Origin: Actinomycetes bacterium
GTDB taxonomy: Bacteria > Actinomycetota > Acidimicrobiia > Acidimicrobiales > RAAP-2
Assembly: GCA_021850345.1 (NCBI GenBank)
Contig: JAJZMN010000220.1
Span: forward strand, 1-6,604
Length of the DNA stretch: 6,604 nucleotides
Direction: 5' to 3'
A model generated the notes under the pieces. That model was not told the DNA's origin and made no database searches. It saw nothing but the letters and a program-made list of their open reading frames with translations. Below are positions 1-6,545 of this stretch, in pieces. Within the stretch, counting starts at the first letter, position 1, and each line of letters starts with the position of its first letter. The translations under genes were made by a program, and so were the position numbers.

Positions 1-26
1 GACCGACCGCTCATCGCCCGCGCCAT
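1..26 (-). CDS. Possible 5' end of a further gene downstream of garA (cut by window edge)
   Basis: After the garA stop codon, the minus strand shows a strong ribosome binding site (a G-run with GGAGGG) seven bases before an ATG at 26. From there the frame is open to the edge and reads MARAMSGR; a second in-frame ATG lies at 14. Only eight complete codons are visible, so the product cannot be identified. In mycobacteria, from memory, the gene after gcvH-garA encodes a MerR-family regulator (Rv1828/FtsR). That makes such a regulator a reasonable guess, by synteny alone. The gap after garA is 28 bases, so co-transcription with garA is likely. Confidence 0.45.
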
Positions 27-54
27 GTGGGCGCCCTCCCCCCAGCGTCGCCGC

Positions 55-531
55 TCACTCGTCGCCCGCTACCAGGTAGACGAGCTTGAACTTCCCGATC
101 TGCACTTCGTCGCCCGCTTCGAGGACGTGCTCCTCGATGCGCTCGCGGTTCACGTACGTGCCGTTCAGCGAGCCCACGTCCCGCACCACCATCCTGCCGT
201 CCGCGCCGCGCGTGAACTCGGCGTGCCGGCGCGACACCGTGATGTCGTCGAGGAAGATGTCGCTCTCGGGGTGTCGCCCGGCTCGCGTCACCTGCGACTT
301 CAGCATGTAGCTCGAACCAACGGTCGGCCCGCGCTTCACCACGAGCGTCGACGTGCCGTGCGGCACTTCTACGAGAGTGACCGCGGACTCTTCGTCGGGG
401 CTCTCGCCGCGGTCGTCGACCGGCACGAACGCCACGGTGGTCTCGGACCGCTCGGAAGGCAGCGCCGCGCCGCACGAGGAGCAGAAGTTGCCTCCATCGG
501 GGTTGCGGTGCCCGCAGTTGGTGCAGAACAC
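55..531 (-). CDS. garA: GarA/OdhI-like FHA-domain regulator with N-terminal zinc ribbon
   Basis: A 158-residue soluble regulator. Residues 1-24 form a zinc ribbon with two CxxC pairs (C3/C6 and C17/C20). Residues 30-32 are E-T-T, followed by VAF, matching the ETTSVF phospho-switch of GarA/OdhI. An acidic linker follows, then an FHA domain (about 62-152) with the phosphothreonine-binding set G85-R86, S100-R101-R102-H103, S121-L122-N123-G124-T125 and N128. In mycobacteria and corynebacteria this family is phosphorylated on one of the two threonines by PknB or PknG. The unphosphorylated form binds and inhibits 2-oxoglutarate dehydrogenase and glutamate dehydrogenase; phosphorylation makes the FHA domain bind its own tail and switches it off. 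The start is a GTG with no good Shine-Dalgarno but a TANNNT seven bases upstream. The gcvH-garA order matches mycobacteria. The unusual part is the zinc ribbon, absent from the GarA proteins I know. The family call is firm; the targets are inferred. Confidence 0.9.
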   Translation of the reverse strand: MFCTNCGHRNPDGGNFCSSCGAALPSERSETTVAFVPVDDRGESPDEESAVTLVEVPHGTSTLVVKRGPTVGSSYMLKSQVTRAGRHPESDIFLDDITVSRRHAEFTRGADGRMVVRDVGSLNGTYVNRERIEEHVLEAGDEVQIGKFKLVYLVAGDE

Positions 532-538
532 GCCTACA

Positions 539-544
539 ACGGTA
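539..544 (-). promoter_or_regulatory. Candidate -10 element (TACCGT) for leaderless garA transcript
   Basis: On the minus strand TACCGT fits TANNNT and is separated from the GTG start of garA by exactly seven bases, which would put the transcription start at or next to the first base of the start codon. No convincing Shine-Dalgarno is present and no good -35 is seen. An 8-base perfect palindrome, GTTCGAAC, lies at 549-556 in the presumed spacer. The promoter would sit inside the 74-base gcvH-garA gap, giving garA its own transcript. Confidence 0.45.
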
Positions 545-605
545 GCCGGTTCGAACGGGAGGTTCCCAGGGCCGCCGCGCCGTCGAGGCGATGGCTCGTG
601 CGGGG

Positions 606-986
606 TCAGCCTTCGGTGAGCTGGCGGTACCCCGCGGCGTCCATCAGCCCGTCCACGTCGTGGGGGTCGGACGCCTCGATCTCGCAGAGCCAGCCGTCCC
701 CGTAGGGGTCCTGGTTGAGCTTCTCGGGCGCGCCGGACAGGGCGTCGTTCACCGAGACCACCGTTCCCGCGACGGGCGCGTACACCTCGGAGACGGACTT
801 GGTCGACTCCACCTCACCGAGCACGTCGCCCGCCGACACCGCCTTTCCCACCTGCGGGAGGTCCACGAACACGACGTCGCCGAGCGCGTCCTGCGCATAG
901 TCGGTGATGCCGACGCGGACACGTCCGTCGCCCGCACGCGCCCACTCGTGGTCGGTCGAGTACCGGAGGTCATCGGGAACGAGCAC
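606..986 (-). CDS. gcvH: Glycine cleavage system H protein
   Basis: A 126-residue protein of normal length for the family. It is the lipoyl carrier of the glycine cleavage complex, shuttling the aminomethyl group from P protein to T protein and being reoxidised by L protein. The N-terminus LRYSTDHEW, the GITDYAQDALGDVVFVDLP segment and the lipoylation motif ESTKSVSEVYAP are all diagnostic; the predicted lipoyl lysine is K63. The C-terminal LNQDPYGDGWL stretch is also typical. The start is a GTG (first residues MLVPDDLRY), ten bases after the stop of the upstream fusion gene. It lacks a clear Shine-Dalgarno but has TAGGGT seven bases upstream. No gcvP or gcvT is in the window, so the partners must be elsewhere. 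A gcvH next to garA is the actinobacterial arrangement. Confidence 0.97.
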   Translation of the reverse strand: MLVPDDLRYSTDHEWARAGDGRVRVGITDYAQDALGDVVFVDLPQVGKAVSAGDVLGEVESTKSVSEVYAPVAGTVVSVNDALSGAPEKLNQDPYGDGWLCEIEASDPHDVDGLMDAAGYRQLTEG

Positions 987-993
987 GGGGGGA

Positions 994-999
994 ACCCTA
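994..999 (-). promoter_or_regulatory. Candidate -10 element (TAGGGT) for leaderless gcvH transcript
   Basis: TAGGGT on the minus strand fits TANNNT and ends exactly seven bases before the GTG of gcvH. Its first three bases are the TAG stop codon of the upstream fusion gene. The seven bases between it and the start are T followed by six C, which cannot act as a Shine-Dalgarno. No clear -35 is visible in the GC-rich coding sequence upstream. The call rests on position and on the same spacing at two other genes here. Confidence 0.42.
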
Positions 1000-3492
1000 T
1001 CCGCCCGACCGGAGCAGCTGCCGGAGGCGCACCGCGTACTGCTGGGCGCGAGCCCTCGCCCTCGCCTCGCTCGGCCCCTCGGCCCAGACGTGGGTGACGG
1101 GATCCTCGGGGTCGGGAAGGACGAGCGCCCAGCCGTCCTCGGCGGGGACCTTCACCCCGTCGATCAGCACGAGCTCCTGCCCGTCGAGCTGCTCGACCAG
1201 GGTGCGCATCACCATGCCCTTCTGCTCCCAGGGGGTCATGACGGCCTCGTGGGCGATGTGCACCGCTGGGAGGTCGTCGACGATCTTGGAGAGGGGCTGG
1301 CTCGTGAGCGACAGCATCGAGACCAGCTCGACGAGCGTGGCCGCCGCGTCGTACGCCGGGAGGATCTCGGGCCAGACGAACCCGCCCTCCTGGCTCGCCG
1401 CGAAGCCCACCTCGCCGGAGCCGGCGACTTCCATGACGGCCGCCGGCGACATCTTGGTGAAGACGATCGGGACACCCGCCTCGGCGCAGATGGTCTCCGC
1501 CCCGCGGCTGACGCCGACGGGCAGGGCGACCGTCAGGTCTCGGCGGGTCTCCACCACGAGCCGCAAGAGCGCGAGGAGGGCCTGGACGTCGGAGAGGACG
1601 GTCCCCGCGTCGTCGACGATCACGATCCGCTCGCAGTCCGCGTCGACGACCGCGCCGAGCTGCGCGCCCGAGGCGCGCACGAGGTCGGCGACCCGGCGGG
1701 CGTGAAGGTCGAGGTCGACCGACATCATCCTGGTCGTGTGCGCGTAGGGATTCACCACGAGCACGTCGGCGTCGAGCTTCGCGAGCAGGTTGGGCATCAC
1801 GAAGCTCGCCGAGCCAAACGCGAGGTCGAGCACGATCTTCATGTCGGCGGTCCGTGCCGCGGAGAGGTCGACCGCGCCGACCATGTCCTTCGTGTACTGC
1901 TCGACGGCGCGCGCAGGGAAGTCGATGTCACCGATCTGGCCGGCGAGCACGCGGCGGAAGTCCTCCCGGTGGTACAGGCGCTCCACCTTGCGCTGCCCGA
2001 CCTCGGGGAGGTCAAGTCCCTCCTCGTCGAAGAAGCGGATGATGACCGACTGGGGGTCGTCCTGGGCGAGGCGCACGGTGAAGCCTCCCTGGTTCCCCGA
2101 GGCGCGGATGTGGTGGCGCGTGACGGGCACCGTTGCGACCTCGAGGTCCTCCACGTTCACGCCGGCGGCGTTGCAGCCGATCATCGCCGCGCGCTTGAGC
2201 ACACGGGCAGCTCTGCTCGTGTCGCGCGATGCGGTGATGGTCATCCCCCGGTCGAGGGTGGACGCCCAGGCCATCGAAAGCCGCACCACCAGCTCGGGGC
2301 TGATGTCGACGTTGGCGATGCCGCGGACACCATCGCGCCCGAAGAGGCTCCTCGCGCCGCGCGACTCCCAGACGATCGACGAGTTCACGACCGCGCCGGT
2401 CTCCACCGTCTTGAACGGGTACACCTTCACGTCCCCGCGCACGTGCGCATGCGCCCCGATGAGGCACCCCTCCCCGAGAACCGACCCCGGGTCGCACGTC
2501 GCGCCACGCCGAAGGTCGCACGATCGCCCGATGACCGCGCCTGCGACCCGTGCGCCAGGCCCGAGATACGCGTTGTCGTGCACCACCGAGCGTCGGACCT
2601 CCGCGCCGTCGGCCACCCGGACGTTGGAGCCGAGCGTCGAGTACTCGCCCAGCACCACGCCGGCACCGATCGTGCAGTTGTCGGCGATGATCGCCGGGCC
2701 TTCGACGGTCGCCGCGGGGTCGATCGTCGAGCCCTTGCCGAGCCACACGCCGGGGCGGATCTCGAACCCGCCGATGTCGGCCTGCACCTTGCCGTCGAGG
2801 AGGTCCTGGTGTGCGCGCAGGTAGGCCTCGATGGTCCCCACGTCCTCCCAGTAGCCCGCTGCCACGTAGCCGTAGATCGGGTGTCCCTGCGAGAGCACGT
2901 CCGGGAAGACCTCAGCGGAGAAGTCGACCGGACGGTCCCCGGGGATGTGATCGAAGATCTCCGGCTCGAGGACGTAGATCCCGGTGTTGATGGTGTCGCT
3001 GAAGACCTGTCCCCACGTGGGTTTCTCGAGGAACCGGTCGATGGTCCCGTCCTCGCGGGCGATGACGATCCCGAACTCGAGGGGGTTCTCGACCGCGGAC
3101 AGCGCCAGCGTCGCGAGCGCGCCCTTGCGTTCGTGGAACTCGACCACTGCGGTCAGGTCGATGTCGGTGAGCACGTCGCCGGAGATCACGAGGAACCGCT
3201 CGTCGAGCTCGTCGCGCGCGTTCAGCACCGACCCCGCGGTGCCGAGCGGCGTCTCCTCGGTCGCGTAGACCATGCGCACCCCGAGCTCGGAGCCGTCGCC
3301 GAAGTAGGTCCGAATGGCGTTGGCCATGAACGCGACGGTGACGACGATGTCGTCCATCCCATGACGGCGCAGCAGGTTGACGACGTGCTCCATCATCGGC
3401 CGGTTCGCCATCGGAAGCATGGGCTTTGGCTGGTTGGACGTGAGCGGACGCAGCCGCGTCCCCTCGCCCCCCGCCATGATCACGGCCTTCAT
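997..3492 (-). CDS. Sugar-1-phosphate nucleotidyltransferase fused to a phosphohexomutase-like domain
   Basis: An 831-residue cytoplasmic protein in three parts. Residues 1 to about 235 are a nucleotidyltransferase: signature GGEGTRLRPLT at 8-18, QPKPMLP at 21-27, SGD with D106, EKP at 156-158 and NTGIYVLEPEIF at 169-180. Residues about 248-370 are hexapeptide repeats of a left-handed beta-helix. Residues about 384-831 resemble alpha-D-phosphohexomutases, with FGRDGVRG at 384-391, SRDTSRAARVLKRA at 422-435 and a metal-loop-like DADCER at 617-622. Proteins of this build are usually annotated mannose-1-phosphate guanylyltransferase/phosphomannomutase; the true sugar cannot be read from sequence. 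The expected TASHNP phosphoserine loop is not found, so mutase activity is doubtful. The frame is open 125 codons further upstream, but ATG 3492 is chosen because MKAVIMAGGEGTRLRPLT is the family N-terminus, a GGAGGT Shine-Dalgarno precedes it, and the ATGA overlap with the upstream stop fits translational coupling. Confidence 0.92.
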   Translation of the reverse strand: MKAVIMAGGEGTRLRPLTSNQPKPMLPMANRPMMEHVVNLLRRHGMDDIVVTVAFMANAIRTYFGDGSELGVRMVYATEETPLGTAGSVLNARDELDERFLVISGDVLTDIDLTAVVEFHERKGALATLALSAVENPLEFGIVIAREDGTIDRFLEKPTWGQVFSDTINTGIYVLEPEIFDHIPGDRPVDFSAEVFPDVLSQGHPIYGYVAAGYWEDVGTIEAYLRAHQDLLDGKVQADIGGFEIRPGVWLGKGSTIDPAATVEGPAIIADNCTIGAGVVLGEYSTLGSNVRVADGAEVRRSVVHDNAYLGPGARVAGAVIGRSCDLRRGATCDPGSVLGEGCLIGAHAHVRGDVKVYPFKTVETGAVVNSSIVWESRGARSLFGRDGVRGIANVDISPELVVRLSMAWASTLDRGMTITASRDTSRAARVLKRAAMIGCNAAGVNVEDLEVATVPVTRHHIRASGNQGGFTVRLAQDDPQSVIIRFFDEEGLDLPEVGQRKVERLYHREDFRRVLAGQIGDIDFPARAVEQYTKDMVGAVDLSAARTADMKIVLDLAFGSASFVMPNLLAKLDADVLVVNPYAHTTRMMSVDLDLHARRVADLVRASGAQLGAVVDADCERIVIVDDAGTVLSDVQALLALLRLVVETRRDLTVALPVGVSRGAETICAEAGVPIVFTKMSPAAVMEVAGSGEVGFAASQEGGFVWPEILPAYDAAATLVELVSMLSLTSQPLSKIVDDLPAVHIAHEAVMTPWEQKGMVMRTLVEQLDGQELVLIDGVKVPAEDGWALVLPDPEDPVTHVWAEGPSEARARARAQQYAVRLRQLLRSGG

Positions 3493-4157
3493 GCACCTAC
3501 CTCCCCCGGTTCTCCGAGCGATCCTCGCGCCACCGCGCCGCCCGGCGCGCCACCGGCGCCGTCCGGCCCGTTCCTCGCGCCACGCCCCTCGGCAAGGGCG
3601 CGCCGGGCGGGCACGAGGTACGCGACGGCCGCGGCCCAGGCGAGCACGATCCCCGCACCGCCCGCAACCCAGGCCGCGACGTGGAACGGCTGTTGCCATC
3701 CCGCCGAGCCGTGGCTGATGAGGAACCCCGGATAGGCCACCATCAGGCCGAAGGTCCCAGCCTTTCCGATCCACAGGACGTCGATGCGACGCGCGCCGAG
3801 CGCGGCGAGCACGAGCACCGTCCCTGCGACGAGCGCCTCGCGCGACACCGTGAGGAGGCCGAACCACAGCGGCACGGCGCCGTGCACGATGACCGCGATG
3901 ACGGCGGCGCCGACGAGCACCCGGTCGACGGCCGGGTCGAGCACCTTCCCGATCCGCGACACCTGGTGCAAGCGGCGTGCGAGCTGCCCGTCCACCCAGT
4001 CGGTGGCGCCGAGGACGCCGAGGAGCACGGCGGCGACCGTCTGGTCGCCCGCGCCGAAGAGCAGCCAGAGGAAGACCCCGACCCCGAGGAACCGAAGCGT
4101 GCTGACGGCGTTGGGGATGGTGAGGATCCGGTCCTCTGCGAGGTCCGGAGCCGGCAT
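3489..4157 (-). CDS. CDP-alcohol phosphatidyltransferase family membrane protein (PgsA-like)
   Basis: A 222-residue integral membrane enzyme of phospholipid synthesis that moves a phosphatidyl group from CDP-diacylglycerol to an alcohol. The complete CDP-alcohol phosphotransferase motif DxxDGxxAR-x8-GxxxDxxxD is present: D53, D56, G57, A60, R61, G70, D74, D78. These aspartates bind the metals and catalyse. About six hydrophobic segments follow the N-terminal ILTIPNAVSTLRFLG. The C-terminus from about residue 183 is a glycine/alanine/arginine-rich tail. The acceptor (glycerol 3-phosphate, inositol phosphate or another) cannot be decided; synteny resembles mycobacterial pgsA2 near gcvH-garA, from memory. 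A GTG 16 codons upstream would add MARAQTGTRATRRLHS and overlap the divergent gene. ATG 4157 is preferred because of the conserved N-terminus and the TANNNT at leaderless spacing. The stop overlaps the next gene's start by ATGA. Confidence 0.92.
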   Translation of the reverse strand: MPAPDLAEDRILTIPNAVSTLRFLGVGVFLWLLFGAGDQTVAAVLLGVLGATDWVDGQLARRLHQVSRIGKVLDPAVDRVLVGAAVIAVIVHGAVPLWFGLLTVSREALVAGTVLVLAALGARRIDVLWIGKAGTFGLMVAYPGFLISHGSAGWQQPFHVAAWVAGGAGIVLAWAAAVAYLVPARRALAEGRGARNGPDGAGGAPGGAVARGSLGEPGEVGA

Positions 4158-4164
4158 GGAGTGG

Positions 4165-4170
4165 AGTCTA
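4165..4170 (-). promoter_or_regulatory. Candidate -10 element (TAGACT) for leaderless pgsA-like operon transcript
   Basis: TAGACT on the minus strand ends seven bases before ATG 4157 and fits the actinobacterial TANNNT -10. The intervening CCACTCC is not a Shine-Dalgarno. The whole divergent gap to the plus-strand gene is only 41 bases, so the upstream half of this promoter lies at the edge of that gene's start region. No good -35 is seen. Confidence 0.5.
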
Positions 4171-4198
4171 CGGGTGGCCCGTGTGCCAGTCTGTGCCC

Positions 4199-5398
4199 GT
4201 GCCACGCTTCGAGGCGTTCCGAGGAGCGCGCTATGACGTCACCGCCACCAACCTCGACGACGTGATCGCGCCGCCCTACGACGTCGTGGGCAACGAGGAG
4301 CGCGAGATGCTTGCGGGCCGCAGCCCGTTCAACGCGATCCACCTCGAGCTGCCCGAGCCCGATCCCACGACCGGCCGGGACCGGTACCTCGCGGCAGCCG
4401 ACCTCCTCGAGTCGTGGCTCGAACGCCGCGTCCTCGCAGAGGACGCCGCGCCGGCCTTCTACCCCTATCGGATGACCGCGCCGGACGGCACGGCGACGAC
4501 CGGGGTCCTCGGGGCGCTCGCGATCGGCGACGACGTGCTGCCGCACGAAGAGACGATGCCCAAGCCCAAGAGCGACAGGCTCGATCTGCTGCGAGCGACC
4601 GGCACCAACTTGTCGCCGATCTGGGGCCTGTCGCTCACGGCGGGGCTCACCGAGACGTTCCTTCCCGAGGGACCCCCCCGGCAGGACGCGCACGACGACG
4701 ACGGTGTGCGCCACCAGCTCTGGGTGCTCGACGACCCGGTTGCCGTCGCGAGGGTGCGAGAGGCGGTCGCGGCCTCGCCCGTCGTCATCGCCGACGGCCA
4801 TCACCGCTACGAGACCGCCCGGACCTATCGCGACGAGGTGCGGCGCGCGAACGGGGACCGTCCAGGCGACCACGACTTCGTGATGGCGCTCATGGTGGAG
4901 CTGGCGGAGTCCCAGCTGCACGTGCGGGCCATCCACCGCATGGTGGAGGGGCTGCCACCGCAGGCCAATCCCGTCGAGCTGCTCGGCAGGTACTTCGACG
5001 CCGTGCACGCGGGCCCCGCCTCCGAGCGGGTGGTGGGAGCGCTCGAGGGTGCCGGGTCGCTCGCCGCGGTGACGGCAGGCGGTGCGTGGCTCCTCACGCC
5101 GCGCCCCGGTGCGTTCGACGAGGCCGGCACCGATCTCGAGGCGGGGCTCGTCGACCTCGCTCTTCGACAGGTGCCCGACGTCTCGGTGGCCTACACGGCG
5201 AAGTGGCAGGAGGTGCTTGCAGAGGCCGGCGAGGGACGCGCGCAATTGGGGATCATCCTGCGTCCCGTGACGGTCGCCCAGATCTCGGCGTGGGCTGCGG
5301 CACGCAGGCGCATGCCCCCGAAGACGACGTACTTCACCCCGAAGCCCCGCACCGGGATGGTGTTCCGGCGGCTCTCGCGCGAGCCGGCGTTTCCGTAG
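4199..5398 (+). CDS. DUF1015 (COG4198) family protein
   Basis: A 399-residue soluble protein of the DUF1015/COG4198 family, whose members are about 400 residues long; I do not assign a function. Family hallmarks from N to C: PRFEAFRG at 2-9, VIAPPYDVV at 22-30, HEETM at 116-120 followed by KSDRLDLLRATGTNLSPI, ADGHHRYETA at 198-207, and the C-terminal MPPKTTYFTPKPRTG from 372. The D-G-H-H-R motif recalls phosphate-handling motifs in ParB/sulfiredoxin-fold proteins, a possible hint of nucleotide or phosphate chemistry (inference). No signal peptide or membrane segment is seen. Three in-frame GTG codons can start it (4181, 4193, 4199). I chose 4199 because family members begin at PRFEPFRG-like sequence. 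None has a Shine-Dalgarno or a good TANNNT. It is divergent from the pgsA-like operon and convergent with korB. Confidence 0.85.
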   Translation: MPRFEAFRGARYDVTATNLDDVIAPPYDVVGNEEREMLAGRSPFNAIHLELPEPDPTTGRDRYLAAADLLESWLERRVLAEDAAPAFYPYRMTAPDGTATTGVLGALAIGDDVLPHEETMPKPKSDRLDLLRATGTNLSPIWGLSLTAGLTETFLPEGPPRQDAHDDDGVRHQLWVLDDPVAVARVREAVAASPVVIADGHHRYETARTYRDEVRRANGDRPGDHDFVMALMVELAESQLHVRAIHRMVEGLPPQANPVELLGRYFDAVHAGPASERVVGALEGAGSLAAVTAGGAWLLTPRPGAFDEAGTDLEAGLVDLALRQVPDVSVAYTAKWQEVLAEAGEGRAQLGIILRPVTVAQISAWAAARRRMPPKTTYFTPKPRTGMVFRRLSREPAFP

Positions 5399-5436
5399 CC
5401 GGCGCCGGGATCGAGTACCTCGTTCGCCGCGCCGGC
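5398..5436. terminator. Weak inverted repeat between converging genes
   Basis: GCCGGCGC at 5398-5405 is the exact reverse complement of GCGCCGGC at 5429-5436, with a 23-base loop that holds a smaller CGAG-TAC-CTCG hairpin. It begins at the last base of the DUF1015 stop codon, inside the 60-base gap before the korB stop. It could act as a shared two-way hairpin, but there is no T-run on either strand and the large loop weakens it. Chance GC-rich pairing is equally likely. Confidence 0.25.
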
Positions 5437-5458
5437 CGCAGCCCCAGTCGCAAAGGCG

Positions 5459-6481
5459 CTACTCGACCGTCCAGGTCGCTCCGGAGCGGAGCAGCGCCTT
5501 CAAGTCGCCCAACCCGCGTCGCTCCTGGGCGTCGGCGACCTGCTTGGCCATGGACGCGCCGTACTCGGGCCGCTCCACCGCTCGGAAGACCCCGATCGGC
5601 GTCGGCTCGTACGGCCCTCGCGAGAGCCGCGAAAGCGCGAACGCGAGGCCCGGGTCTTCCCGGCGCTCGTCGTGGACGAGGACCGCCTCCTCCCCGACGT
5701 CGGCGACGTCCACGATCTCCAGCCGGCCGTCGGGGCGCTGGACGACGCCCTTCTCCTTGTCGGGGCCGAACCGGATCGGCTCGCCGTGCACGAGCGGCAC
5801 CAGCATCGACGCCCGCACGTCACGCCCGGTGATCTTCTCGAACGCGCCGTCGTTGAACACGTTGCAGTTCTGGTAGACCTCCACGAAGGCTGCGCCGTCG
5901 TGGTCGTGGGCACGGCGGAACATCTCCTGCATGTGCTGGCGGTCCATGTCGTGGGTGCGGGCGACGAAGCTCGCCTCCGCGCCGAGCGCGAGACTGACCG
6001 GGTTGAACGGGGTGTCGAGGGAGCCGAACGGCGTGGACTTCGTGACCTTGGCAACTTCGGACGTCGGCGAGTACTGGCCCTTGGTCAGCCCGTAGATCTG
6101 GTTGTTGAACATGAGGATCGTCATCCGCACGTTGCGCCGCAACGCGTGGATGAGGTGGTTGCCGCCGATCGAGAGCGCGTCGCCGTCGCCGGTGACGATC
6201 CACACGTCGAGGTCCGGGCGCGTGGTGGCGAGCCCGGTCGCGATGGCGGGCGCACGGCCGTGGATCGAGTGCATCCCGTAGGTCGACATGTAGTACGGGA
6301 AGCGCGCTGCGCACCCGATACCCGAGAGGAACACGGTGTTCTCCCGGCGCACCCCGAGCTCGGGAAGGAGCATCTGGACGGCGGCGAGGATCGAGTAGTC
6401 CCCGCAGCCCGGGCACCAACGGACCTCCTGGTCGCTCGCCCAGTCCTTCCGGGTCGTCTGCGGGACGGCGGCGGTGGTCAT
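5459..6481 (-). CDS. korB: 2-oxoacid:ferredoxin oxidoreductase, beta subunit
   Basis: A 340-residue subunit carrying thiamine diphosphate and an iron-sulfur cluster. With the alpha subunit it oxidatively decarboxylates a 2-oxoacid, typically 2-oxoglutarate, to the acyl-CoA and reduces ferredoxin. Visible features: WCPGCGDY with C23 and C26, GIGC with C57, and QNCNVFND with C206, the four expected [4Fe-4S] ligands; and a thiamine diphosphate motif from GDGDALSIGGNH (98-109) to N126 in FNNQIYGLTKGQYSPTS. Length is normal for the two-subunit Kor type, and the N-terminus MTTAAVPQTTRKDWASDQEVRWCPGCGDY is family-typical. The start at 6481 is fixed: no ATG or GTG lies further upstream in frame before a TGA, and GGAGGG precedes it. 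Substrate (2-oxoglutarate or pyruvate) is by homology only. Its start lies in the last unit of the 32-base repeat that separates it from korA. Confidence 0.95.
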   Translation of the reverse strand: MTTAAVPQTTRKDWASDQEVRWCPGCGDYSILAAVQMLLPELGVRRENTVFLSGIGCAARFPYYMSTYGMHSIHGRAPAIATGLATTRPDLDVWIVTGDGDALSIGGNHLIHALRRNVRMTILMFNNQIYGLTKGQYSPTSEVAKVTKSTPFGSLDTPFNPVSLALGAEASFVARTHDMDRQHMQEMFRRAHDHDGAAFVEVYQNCNVFNDGAFEKITGRDVRASMLVPLVHGEPIRFGPDKEKGVVQRPDGRLEIVDVADVGEEAVLVHDERREDPGLAFALSRLSRGPYEPTPIGVFRAVERPEYGASMAKQVADAQERRGLGDLKALLRSGATWTVE

Positions 6482-6513
6482 GCGGACCCTCCGAAGATGG
6501 CGGCGGTGGTCAT
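6478..6513 (-). other. Repeat-encoded mini-ORF 2, immediately before korB
   Basis: An 11-codon frame reading MTTAAIFGGSA then TGA, with GGAGGG five bases before its ATG. Its TGA overlaps the korB ATG as ATGA. It arises from the 32-base repeat and duplicates the first five codons of korB. Whether it is translated is unknown; it could act only as a reinitiation relay. Confidence 0.5.
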
Positions 6514-6545
6514 GCGGACCCTCCGAAGATGGCGGCGGTGGTCAT
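6510..6545 (-). other. Repeat-encoded mini-ORF 1, directly after korA
   Basis: Encodes the same MTTAAIFGGSA peptide as the next repeat unit. Its ATG overlaps the korA TGA as ATGA, and its own TGA overlaps the ATG of the second mini-ORF in the same way. This ATG is probably at the ancestral korB start position. Confidence 0.5.

Noticed and set aside
25..705. 226-codon plus-strand frame opposite garA and gcvH
   Set aside because: Both minus-strand genes have diagnostic motifs; the plus-strand translation has none.
904..3735. Very long plus-strand open frame (943 codons) opposite the nucleotidyltransferase-mutase fusion
   Set aside because: It is in codon register with the real minus-strand gene, and in GC-rich genes the antisense codons in that register rarely form stops. 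Its product is rich in D, H, R, G and V with no recognisable domain, while the minus strand encodes clear motifs.
3493..3867. 125-codon upstream extension of the fusion gene
   Set aside because: It overlaps the pgsA-like gene in another frame, has arginine/glycine-rich shadow composition, and the family N-terminus and SD both point to ATG 3492.
3743..5245. 500-codon minus-strand frame opposite the DUF1015 gene
   Set aside because: The opposite strand carries the DUF1015 motifs, and its lower part is the pgsA-like gene read in a shifted frame (low-complexity S/R/P-rich translation).
4414..5832. 472-codon plus-strand frame overlapping the DUF1015 gene and the korB 3' end
   Set aside because: It is a shifted-frame reading of the DUF1015 gene (arginine/glycine/proline-rich) that runs antisense into korB; no domain is seen.
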